Origin: Cytophagaceae bacterium
GTDB lineage: Bacteria > Bacteroidota > Bacteroidia > Cytophagales > Spirosomataceae
Assembly (NCBI GenBank): GCA_947459055.1
Contig: CANHCG010000145.1
Location: 1 to 5,502, forward strand
DNA: 5,502 bases
Direction: 5' to 3'
Shown: in pieces, positions 1-5,502 of the stretch
Layout: every line of letters begins with the position of its first letter
How positions within the stretch are numbered: position 1 is the stretch's first letter
The notes under the pieces: model-generated
Database searches by the model: none
Told to the model about the DNA's origin: nothing
What the model saw: the letters and a program-made list of their open reading frames with translations, nothing else
Translations under genes and position numbers: made by a program

Positions 1-570
1 CATGATGGAGGTTTGATAACGGTTTTGGATCGAGAAACGAAGCAGGTCATTCGACATGTAAAAGCGGGTCAAAAAAGTGTTCGAACGATGTGTTTATTGG
101 GGCCTGGGAAATTAGCTGTAGGATATAGCGATGGCTGGATTCGAGTATTTAATTCGGGTTTTGAAATGATTGAATCATGGCAAGCACATCAAAATTCGGT
201 ATTTTCGGTGGTGTATCGGCAGGATAAAGAGGCCTTGTATTCCGTGGGTCGGGACGCGCACATTAAAAGTCATTCTTTGGTCGATAAGCAAGAACTACAT
301 GCCATACCGGGGCATATTTATGCGATCAATGATATGGTATTTAGTCCAGATGGCTTGCATTTTGCGACAGCAAGTATGGATAAGACGATAAAGATTTGGG
401 AAACAAGTTCGATGCAATTAAAAAAGGTAATTGATTTTGCGAGGTATGGTTCTCATCAAAATTCGGTTAATCGCTTGATTTGGACGAGCTATGAGGACCT
501 TTTGGTCTCTTGTTCCGATGATAAAAATATTTCTGTTTGGAAAATACATGAAAGAAATTCATTAATTTAG
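1..570 (+). CDS. WD40 repeat (beta-propeller) protein, 5' end outside window
   Basis: The frame is open from the first base, with 189 codons visible before the TAG stop, so this is the C-terminal part of a longer protein. A TTG at position 13 is just an internal Leu codon, not a start. At least four WD40-type repeats are visible (window residues about 19-54, 60-97, 102-143 and 150-185), plus the tail of an earlier one at residues 1-13. The clearest is the third full repeat, with PGH, then FSPDG, then ASMDKTIKIW; the last ends in CSDDKNISVWKI. There are no membrane segments. WD40 propellers are protein-interaction scaffolds, so no catalytic role is expected and I cannot name a specific partner. 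The stop lies 6 bp before the DivIVA-like gene, so the two are probably co-transcribed. The family call is firm; the cellular role is unknown. Confidence 0.88.
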   Translation, partial: HDGGLITVLDRETKQVIRHVKAGQKSVRTMCLLGPGKLAVGYSDGWIRVFNSGFEMIESWQAHQNSVFSVVYRQDKEALYSVGRDAHIKSHSLVDKQELHAIPGHIYAINDMVFSPDGLHFATASMDKTIKIWETSSMQLKKVIDFARYGSHQNSVNRLIWTSYEDLLVSCSDDKNISVWKIHERNSLI

Positions 571-576
571 GGTCTT

Positions 577-1356
577 ATGAGTGAGCAATTTCAATTTCCT
601 GAAGTCGGTTTTTCCAAGTCCTTTCGAGGCTATCAAGTAGATGAGGTAGAGTCCTATGTGGATGAATTACGTCGTGAATTTGGGCATTTGGTAGATAAAA
701 ATAATGCTTTGGAGAAGGAAATTTCTCGGATGCGGGAGTTGGAAAGTTCATTGCTACGTGCCATGCAATTAGCCGAAGAGGCACAAAAGACTTGGCAAGT
801 AAAAGTGGAAGCCGAGGCGAAAGCCACTCAAGAAAAATCGGCGAAAGAGGCAGAAAAATTAGTCGAGGATGCGAAAAAAGAGGCTGAAAAAATCAAGTTT
901 TTGGCTGAATCTGAGCGTAAAAGTTTATTGGCCACGGCAAGTCAGGAATTAAAAGATCAGGAAAGGGGTTTAATTGGCCTGCAAGAAGCCCAGAAGGAGA
1001 TTGCGAATCAATTGGCCCAAATCGCCCAAAGTACTTTAACGCGTATTCAGTCATGGAATACGCCAGTGCTAGCGCCGGAAAAGGCTGAAACGAATGCGCC
1101 TAAACCAGCAGTTCAGAAAACGAACGTGGTGGAAAAAACGAAGGCGCCTTCGAAATCTAGTCCAAAATCTGCGAAAGCGTCTAATGTGAAATCAACGAAG
1201 ACCGTTAAGGCTAGCGCTACCAAAAAAGTATCGGAAAAAAAGCTTAGTTCGAAGGATATGGAAATTCAAGATGATGGCTTGCCGACTTTAAACAAGGTAT
1301 TGGAGGCCTATGCAAAATCTACAGGTCCTCGCGGTAAAGTAGGGGATATCAATTAA
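577..1356 (+). CDS. DivIVA-domain coiled-coil protein with basic C-terminal tail
   Basis: The 259-residue product starts at an ATG 6 bp after the upstream stop. Residues 11-28 (FSKSFRGYQVDEVESYV region) closely match the N-terminal DivIVA signature, including the Phe16-Arg17 pair equivalent to the membrane-inserting Phe-Arg of Bacillus DivIVA, followed by GY and DEV. Residues about 28-155 are strongly heptad-like and rich in Glu, Lys and Ala, so a long parallel coiled coil is expected. Residues about 163-226 are a Lys/Ser/Thr/Ala/Pro-rich low-complexity linker, and residues 235-251 (LPTLNKVLEAYAKSTGP) form a distinct, probably helical C-terminal motif. DivIVA relatives bind curved membrane and recruit division, polarity or cell-wall proteins; that role here is inference. 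There is no signal peptide, so it should be cytoplasmic and membrane-peripheral. It is co-oriented with the WD40 gene before it and folB 3 bp after it. It is longer than the 164-residue Bacillus protein because of the tail. Confidence 0.85.
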   Translation: MSEQFQFPEVGFSKSFRGYQVDEVESYVDELRREFGHLVDKNNALEKEISRMRELESSLLRAMQLAEEAQKTWQVKVEAEAKATQEKSAKEAEKLVEDAKKEAEKIKFLAESERKSLLATASQELKDQERGLIGLQEAQKEIANQLAQIAQSTLTRIQSWNTPVLAPEKAETNAPKPAVQKTNVVEKTKAPSKSSPKSAKASNVKSTKTVKASATKKVSEKKLSSKDMEIQDDGLPTLNKVLEAYAKSTGPRGKVGDIN

Positions 1357-1359
1357 TCC

Positions 1360-1722
1360 ATGGAGATTTACGAAGTTCATTTGGAGGATTTACCATTTTT
1401 TTCCTTTCATGGATTATTTCCAGAAGAGCGAATTTTGGGTAATTCCTATCGAATGTCGGTCTCTGTTTCTAAACAAGTTTCACAAGAAATTAAGGATGAT
1501 ATTTCGAAAACCATGGATTATGGCATGATTTATCAGATATGTGCGCAGGTAATGGCTGAACCGGTGGATTTGTTGGAAACGGTTTGTCAACAGGTCGCTG
1601 AGAAGATCCAGATTCAATATCCTGATTATCTGTCGATTGAAATTTCCTTGCGTAAAGAACATCCACCTTTGGGCATGGCTGGGGGAAGGTCGATGGTTCG
1701 ATGGACCGTGCGAAATGAATAG
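1360..1722 (+). CDS. folB: Dihydroneopterin aldolase
   Basis: FolB converts 7,8-dihydroneopterin to 6-hydroxymethyl-7,8-dihydropterin plus glycolaldehyde in folate synthesis; the enzyme is a cytoplasmic oligomer, usually an octamer. The 120-residue length is normal for the family. Visible hallmarks are FHGLFPEE with catalytic-region Glu22, the MDYGMIY segment with Tyr54, LLETVCQQVAEKI with the pterin-binding Glu73, and the LRKEHPPLG segment with active-site Lys99. The match in both motif order and spacing makes the call secure. The ATG lies 3 bp after the DivIVA-like stop, without a recognisable Shine-Dalgarno, which is usual for Bacteroidota. It is the last gene of the tight three-gene run; the next gene follows after 48 bp. 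No other folate genes are in view. Confidence 0.95.
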   Translation: MEIYEVHLEDLPFFSFHGLFPEERILGNSYRMSVSVSKQVSQEIKDDISKTMDYGMIYQICAQVMAEPVDLLETVCQQVAEKIQIQYPDYLSIEISLRKEHPPLGMAGGRSMVRWTVRNE

Positions 1723-1770
1723 CGATTTTGTCAAAAAAAGAATGTAAATTCGACAGAAATTAAACCCTCT

Positions 1771-2793
1771 ATGCGTCATCAAGTAACCATTAAAGACATT
1801 GCGAAACAATTAAATGTTTCCGTTGCCACGGTTTCACGTGCCTTGCGGGATTTACCGGACATTCATCCGGATACCAAAAAAGCTGTATTGGATTTAGCGG
1901 CGGAGTTGGATTATCAACCCAATGTATTAGCCACCAGTTTGGTAAAAAGTAAAACCAAAACCTTAGGTGTTATTGTCCCTGATTTGGGATATTATTTCTT
2001 TTCAACAGTGGTAAAGGCGATTGAAGAGGCGGCTATTGTGGCAGGATATAGTTTGTTGATTACGCAAACCCAGGAATCTTATGAGCGAGAGCTAACGAAT
2101 ATTCAGAATCTTTCGAGGGGACAGGTGGAAGGTATCATTATTTCTCTTTCGCGGGAAACGATGAATTTAGATCATTTAACTCGTTTACAACGTCGAGGAA
2201 TTCCTTTGGTATTTTTTGATCGGGATAGTGATGAGATTGTGGCGTCTAAGGTGATGGTGGATAATGAGCAATCGGCCTATGAGGCGGTTAAACATTTGTT
2301 GGAGGCCGGTTGTAAGCGAATTGCTTTTTTGGCGGGTCCCAAAAGTGTTTCGGTCAGTAATCAACGGCGTTTGGGTTACCTAAGGGCTTTGTCGGAAGCG
2401 GGTATTGAGGAAGATCCATCTTTAATTATACATTCGGATTATTTTCAGGATACAGCGACCCAACAAACCTATGATTTAATGCAATTAAACGATAGACCAG
2501 ACGGCATATTAGTTGTTTCTGATCGTTTAGCCCTGGGCGTTTTGGTTGCGTTACGGGAATTGAAAATTTCAGTGCCGGAACAAATGAAAATTGTTAGTTT
2601 TAATAATGAGCCGATTTGTTCCGTGGTATCACCTTCCATATCCTCTGTGGCGCAGCCTTTGGAGGAAATTGGTCGCTTGGCGATCGAGCTGCTAATTGAT
2701 CAAATCGAACATAAAGGAGAGGATATTCCAGCTCGAGTGGAGGTATTAAAAACTAATTTAGTAGTTCGTGAATCATCCTCTAATAAGGGCTAA
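1771..2793 (+). CDS. LacI/GalR-family transcriptional regulator
   Basis: This 340-residue protein has the full LacI-family architecture. Residues 5-25 form the helix-turn-helix (VTIKDIAKQLNVSVATVSRAL), residues 50-60 the hinge helix with the conserved Leu57 (PNVLATSLVKS), and residues about 62-336 the periplasmic-binding-protein-like effector domain. Within it, NQRRLGYLRAL (Arg199/Arg200), SDRLALG (Asp251) and the SFNNEP / SVAQPLEEIG segment are typical of the sugar-responsive regulators of Bacteroidota. The ATG is the only plausible start, because the in-frame codons upstream reach the folB stop without another ATG, GTG or TTG. It is probably a repressor or activator of a carbohydrate locus, but no transporter or glycosidase lies beside it, so effector and targets cannot be named. 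It may be read through from folB or have its own promoter; the 48-bp gap shows no convincing -7 box. Its 3' end overlaps the convergent phosphatase gene by 14 bp. Confidence 0.94.
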   Translation: MRHQVTIKDIAKQLNVSVATVSRALRDLPDIHPDTKKAVLDLAAELDYQPNVLATSLVKSKTKTLGVIVPDLGYYFFSTVVKAIEEAAIVAGYSLLITQTQESYERELTNIQNLSRGQVEGIIISLSRETMNLDHLTRLQRRGIPLVFFDRDSDEIVASKVMVDNEQSAYEAVKHLLEAGCKRIAFLAGPKSVSVSNQRRLGYLRALSEAGIEEDPSLIIHSDYFQDTATQQTYDLMQLNDRPDGILVVSDRLALGVLVALRELKISVPEQMKIVSFNNEPICSVVSPSISSVAQPLEEIGRLAIELLIDQIEHKGEDIPARVEVLKTNLVVRESSSNKG

Positions 2794-4531
2794 TGGCAAT
2801 TTTTAGCACCTTTTGAATTCCATTTTTCTCCAGCAAGAATAAATATTTTCCCGGATTCAGCTCTTGTGTGATTCGCTGGGATAGACGTCCTGCTTCGGGG
2901 TAATCTTTGATTTTTTGTCCTTGCAAATTATATATTTGGAGGGAGTCAAAGGCATCGTTAATTTCCTCATTGGCCTGCTGAATCGATAAGGGAGGATTGA
3001 CGTCGACGGTGAATTTTTCTTGAAAACATCCTTGAGGATCCGACACAGTGAAGCTGCTTTTTTCGGTGGGGGATACTTTTACACTTCCCAATTTTTCGCC
3101 CGTGGACCATTGATAATCACCTTGCCAAGAGGCACTTAGTTCGATTTTGTCTAAATAATTAATGGTTTGGGAGATGGGGTCACGGGGTTTAAAATCCTTC
3201 ATCACCGTGAATTGATCTAGGACTTTTCCTTCTTCATCGATGAACTTGGCATCCATCCGTTTATTTTCAATTTCAAAATAAAAGGAACCACCTTTCCCAG
3301 CCAGACTATACTCCATCACGGGATGTGGATAACCCGCTCGAGGGTTGCCGGTGGCACCACCCACGCCATTGACCACATAAATTACGCCATTTTTGTCCTT
3401 GTGATTCGTTTGAAATAAGAATGGGCAAGAATTCTCGGATTTATCGTATTTCCCTGAGGTATTTTGCGTCCAATTAATTTTTTTATTGAATTCACTAGAA
3501 GGCCCTTTTAAGCCGTTCAATGGGCGAGAACGTTCGAACACATGGCTATGTCCGGAGATCACCATATCCACATTAAATTCATCGAAAACGGGGGTTAGAA
3601 TTTCACGTAATTTGGTTAATTCGGGGACTATATCTGAATCATAGGTGCCTTTTGTATAGGGAGGATAGTGAAAATATACGATGACCCAAGGATGTTTATT
3701 GGCTTTTAGGTCGTTTTTTAGCCAGGTCAATTGTTCGGAGGGACCATCGAAAATGCGCATGTTATCTCTTCCCCAGGCGTAGGAATCGAGGCAAATAAAA
3801 TGGGCATTTCCATAGTCGAAGGAATAGTAGGCTTCGGAACTTGAGGCTAAGCCACCGGATTGACCATTGGTAGGTAGGCTAAAATTTTGGAAATAAGCCA
3901 TGTTGGGATTATCCTGATTCTTAGAATAAGCGTCGTAATCGTGGTTGCCAATGGAAGGGAAAAGTGGACTTTGCTTCAATAAAGGTCCTTTTTCGTAGAC
4001 ATTAAAAAAATTCGTTTGAAAATCAGCATCGGTACCTCCGCCATAAACATTGTCGCCCACGGTCAAAAATAAATTCGTGTAGTTGCCTTTGGCAAATTTT
4101 TTAAATCCTTCGTATACATTCGTTTGCGTGATACCTGGATACATATCACCTATACACCAAACAGAAAATTTGTCTTTGGAACCTGGTTTGGGGGCTGTTT
4201 TAAAGAAATAAGTAGAATCACCGAGGCTAAGATTATTTCCGGTGATTATTCGATAATAATAGGTGGAATTGGGTTCGAGGGAATCGATTCTTAGGATATG
4301 CTCGGTTTGTTGGCCTAATTTAATTTTTGACTGGGTAAATGATTTTGGATTGATGCTGTATTGAACGTGACTCGAAGTGGGTAGGTCGGTCCGGTAACGG
4401 ATGGTGATGGCCCTTGGGCTAAGTTCTTGCAAATAGGGATTTCGCGTGATTTTTTGTGCCCAAATGGGCTGGATGCCAAGGCCAAAAATGCTAAATAAAA
4501 TTAAAATAAGCGGGCTAAGTCGCTGGTTCAC
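2780..4531 (-). CDS. Secreted purple-acid-phosphatase-like metallophosphoesterase with T9SS sorting domain
   Basis: The 583-residue product starts at GTG (4531-4529), the only usable start before an in-frame stop upstream. Residues 1-25 are a Sec signal peptide (hydrophobic 8-20, cleavage likely after Ala25). Residues about 28-112 match the Fn3-like N-terminal domain of purple acid phosphatases (NPYLQ at 31-35, YYYRI at 91-95). The dimetal phosphoesterase domain spans about 121-440 with every ligand in place: Asp129 (GDM), Asp160 and Tyr163 (GDNVY), Asn196 and His197 (GNHD), His288 (VYFH), and His328 and His330 (GHSH). Residues about 455-512 are an Ig-like module (YQWSTGE ... GC), and 525-581 a type A T9SS C-terminal domain (IYNLQGQKI, then PGKYLF). 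It should be exported through the outer membrane and hydrolyse phosphate esters; the substrate is unknown. No lipobox cysteine is present. It is divergent from gyrA and convergent with the LacI-family gene. Confidence 0.92.
   Translation of the reverse strand: MNQRLSPLILILFSIFGLGIQPIWAQKITRNPYLQELSPRAITIRYRTDLPTSSHVQYSINPKSFTQSKIKLGQQTEHILRIDSLEPNSTYYYRIITGNNLSLGDSTYFFKTAPKPGSKDKFSVWCIGDMYPGITQTNVYEGFKKFAKGNYTNLFLTVGDNVYGGGTDADFQTNFFNVYEKGPLLKQSPLFPSIGNHDYDAYSKNQDNPNMAYFQNFSLPTNGQSGGLASSSEAYYSFDYGNAHFICLDSYAWGRDNMRIFDGPSEQLTWLKNDLKANKHPWVIVYFHYPPYTKGTYDSDIVPELTKLREILTPVFDEFNVDMVISGHSHVFERSRPLNGLKGPSSEFNKKINWTQNTSGKYDKSENSCPFLFQTNHKDKNGVIYVVNGVGGATGNPRAGYPHPVMEYSLAGKGGSFYFEIENKRMDAKFIDEEGKVLDQFTVMKDFKPRDPISQTINYLDKIELSASWQGDYQWSTGEKLGSVKVSPTEKSSFTVSDPQGCFQEKFTVDVNPPLSIQQANEEINDAFDSLQIYNLQGQKIKDYPEAGRLSQRITQELNPGKYLFLLEKNGIQKVLKIAISPY
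2787..2815 (+). terminator. Possible weak intrinsic terminator of the LacI-family gene
   Basis: GGGCTAA (2787-2793, containing the lacI-type stop) can pair with TTAGC-a-CC (2803-2810). This gives a 7-bp stem with one bulged A and a 9-nt loop, followed by TTTTG. The stem is short and the T tract modest, so this is tentative. It lies inside the last codons of the opposite-strand phosphatase and so could serve only the + strand gene. Confidence 0.25.
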
Positions 4532-4567
4532 AAAGGGCTTTTTAAATTGTTGATATAGTAAATCTTA

Positions 4568-4575
4568 CAAAGCTA
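4568..4575 (-). promoter_or_regulatory. Candidate Bacteroidota -7 box for the phosphatase gene
   Basis: On the minus strand this reads TAGCTTTG, an exact match to the Bacteroidota -7 consensus TAnnTTTG. It lies about 37 bp before the GTG start, giving a short leader. The -33 element is poor: TCTG at 4596-4593 is one mismatch from TTTG, with a 17-bp spacer, slightly short of the usual value. A perfect 10-bp palindrome, AAAAGCTTTT (4578-4587), falls in the spacer and could be an operator or chance AT-rich symmetry. Confidence 0.5.
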
Positions 4576-4603
4576 TAAAAAGCTTTTAAAAGCAGAATTA
4601 TTT

Positions 4604-4635
4604 CTTGGAAAAATAGGCGGAATTTGTGATATTTG
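4604..4635 (+). promoter_or_regulatory. Weak candidate gyrA promoter
   Basis: GATATTTG at 4628-4635 matches the Bacteroidota -7 consensus TAnnTTTG at all but the first fixed base. CTTG at 4604-4607, 20 bp upstream, is one mismatch from the -33 element TTTG. Transcription would then start near 4640, right at the first of two hairpins. An alternative -7 candidate (TGTCTTTG, 4679-4686) lacks a -33 partner. Both are tentative. Confidence 0.3.
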
Positions 4636-4640
4636 TATCT

Positions 4641-4655
4641 ATTGGAAAATCCAAT
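4641..4655 (+). repeat. Inverted repeat 1 in the gyrA leader
   Basis: ATTGGA (4641-4646) and TCCAAT (4650-4655) are perfect inverted arms separated by AAA. This gives a 6-bp stem with a 3-nt loop, or a protein-binding dyad. It is not followed by a T tract, so it is not a terminator. It lies 59 bp before the gyrA start. Confidence 0.5.
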
Positions 4656-4657
4656 TA

Positions 4658-4677
4658 AAATCCTGTTTAAAGGATTT
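4658..4677 (+). repeat. Inverted repeat 2 in the gyrA leader
   Basis: AAATCCT (4658-4664) and AGGATTT (4671-4677) form a perfect 7-bp inverted repeat around a 6-nt loop, only 2 bp after the previous dyad. Its left arm repeats the AAAATCC of the first dyad exactly 11 bp later (4646-4652 and 4657-4663). Operator or 5'UTR structure is inferred only; no T tract follows. Confidence 0.5.
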
Positions 4678-4714
4678 ATGTCTTTGGGTTATTCATGGAA
4701 TCAAACCATTTTTT

Positions 4715-5502
4715 ATGTCTTTAAATTCAAATATTATCCCAATCAACATCGAAGATGAGATGAGAGGGGCCTACATCGATTATTCGATGTCTGTTATTGT
4801 TTCTAGAGCCTTGCCGGATGTTCGTGATGGGCTTAAGCCTGTCCACCGCAGGGTGTTGTACGGAATGGAGGAGTTGGGGGTTAGTTATAATAAATCCTAC
4901 AAGAAATCAGCGCGTATTGTTGGGGAGGTATTAGGAAAGTACCATCCGCATGGGGATTCATCGGTTTATGATACGATGGTTCGTATGGCACAGGACTGGT
5001 CATTGCGTTATCCTTTGGTGGATGGCCAGGGTAACTTTGGTTCAGTCGATGGGGACTCTCCAGCAGCGATGCGGTATACGGAGGCTCGTTTGAAGCGGAT
5101 TGCGGATGAGATGTTGTCGGATTTGAACAAGGAGACGGTTGATTTCCAACCGAATTTCGATGATTCTCTTGAAGAGCCAACTGTCTTGCCGGCTAAGATT
5201 CCAAATTTATTATTAAATGGTACGTCTGGAATTGCGGTGGGTATGGCCACGAATATGGCGCCACACAATTTAACGGAGGTGGTTGACGGGATTTCAGCCT
5301 ATATTGATAATCGGGACATTACGATTCCGGAATTGATGCAATACATTAAGGCGCCTGATTTTCCTACGGGAGGGACAATCTATGGCGTTCAAGGAATTAA
5401 AAATGCCTTTGAAACCGGTCGGGGTCGAATTGTGGTGCGTGGAAATGCGACATTTGATACTTCAAAAACGGGTAAAGAACAGATAATTATTTCTGAGATT
5501 CC
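4715..5502 (+). CDS. gyrA: DNA gyrase subunit A, N-terminal part (3' end outside window)
   Basis: GyrA is the DNA breakage-rejoining subunit of gyrase (A2B2), which introduces negative supercoils. The window holds 262 codons plus two bases, covering the start of the breakage-rejoining domain, in a frame open to the right edge. Near-identical family blocks are visible: [20 protein letters not shown] (22-41), [10 protein letters not shown] (42-51), [20 protein letters not shown] (74-93), [20 protein letters not shown] (101-120), then catalytic Tyr121 followed by TE, and [19 protein letters not shown] further on. The start PINIEDEM and the GyrA-type blocks favour gyrA over parC. The quinolone-determining positions equal to E. 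coli Ser83 and Asp87 are Ser82 and Asp86, the susceptible-type residues. The ATG at 4715 is chosen because the conserved N-terminus begins directly after it; other upstream ATGs (4678, 4695) are out of frame. No Shine-Dalgarno is seen. Confidence 0.96.
   Translation, partial: MSLNSNIIPINIEDEMRGAYIDYSMSVIVSRALPDVRDGLKPVHRRVLYGMEELGVSYNKSYKKSARIVGEVLGKYHPHGDSSVYDTMVRMAQDWSLRYPLVDGQGNFGSVDGDSPAAMRYTEARLKRIADEMLSDLNKETVDFQPNFDDSLEEPTVLPAKIPNLLLNGTSGIAVGMATNMAPHNLTEVVDGISAYIDNRDITIPELMQYIKAPDFPTGGTIYGVQGIKNAFETGRGRIVVRGNATFDTSKTGKEQIIISEI

Noticed and set aside
13..15. TTG as the start of the WD40 protein
   Set aside because: The frame is open to base 1, and the residues before it (HDGG) fit the end of an earlier WD40 repeat, so the gene begins upstream of the window.
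170..391. 73-codon + strand ORF inside the WD40 gene
   Set aside because: It lies wholly within a clear WD40 coding frame and its translation has no recognisable motif.
575..784. 69-codon minus-strand ORF at the start of the DivIVA-like gene
   Set aside because: It is antisense to a conserved DivIVA domain, with no family resemblance; a shadow frame.
1063..1254. Possible tandem DNA repeat encoding the Lys/Ser/Thr/Ala-rich tail
   Set aside because: Composition is biased, but I see no regular repeat unit at the nucleotide level.
1726..1736. TTTTG-T-CAAAA inverted repeat between folB and the LacI-family gene
   Set aside because: It is a 5-bp AT-rich dyad with a 1-nt centre, too short for a hairpin and lacking the central CG of typical LacI operators; likely chance.
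1480..1809. 109-codon minus-strand ORF across the folB/lacI-type junction
   Set aside because: It is antisense to the conserved FolB active-site region and the regulator's HTH; its composition looks like a shadow frame.
4881..5268. Two overlapping minus-strand ORFs (4881-5180 and 5008-5268)
   Set aside because: Both are antisense to the strongly conserved gyrA core, which explains the open frames.

Overview
The window looks like core chromosome of a Bacteroidota bacterium, probably of the Cytophagales type. Four things point that way: a secreted enzyme ending in a type IX secretion (T9SS) sorting domain preceded by a GC-x-type Ig-like module; the absence of clear Shine-Dalgarno sequences before the starts; a Bacteroidota-style -7 box (TAnnTTTG); and AT-leaning composition. 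The genus is not determined. I see no mobile element, CRISPR array, tRNA or rRNA.

Layout: (1) Positions 1-1722 hold a tightly packed + strand gene run. It contains the C-terminal part of a WD40 beta-propeller protein (cut by the window edge), a DivIVA-domain coiled-coil protein 6 bp later, and folB (dihydroneopterin aldolase) 3 bp after that; the three are almost certainly co-transcribed. (2) After a 48-bp gap comes a LacI/GalR-family regulator on + (1771-2793). (3) Convergent to it, with the two 3' ends overlapping by 14 bp, is a secreted purple-acid-phosphatase-like metallophosphoesterase on - (2780-4531). It has a signal peptide, an N-terminal Fn3-like domain, a complete seven-ligand dimetal site, an Ig-like module and a T9SS C-terminal domain. 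(4) A 183-bp divergent intergenic region (4532-4714) carries a good -7 box for the phosphatase and, on the gyrA side, two back-to-back perfect hairpins. (5) gyrA (DNA gyrase subunit A) begins at 4715 and runs off the right edge after 262 codons.

How they fit together: folB (folate synthesis) and gyrA (DNA topology) are housekeeping genes. The phosphatase is probably an exported phosphate-scavenging or phosphoester-cleaving enzyme. The LacI regulator has no obvious sugar-utilisation operon in view, so its targets lie elsewhere or cannot be seen. The least ordinary element is the DivIVA-like protein. This polar/curvature-sensing family is best known from Gram-positive bacteria; here it carries a long basic low-complexity tail and a short conserved-looking C-terminal motif, and sits between a WD40 protein and a folate enzyme. 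I do not see convincing evidence of a wholly new system; that operon and the structured gyrA leader are the best leads.
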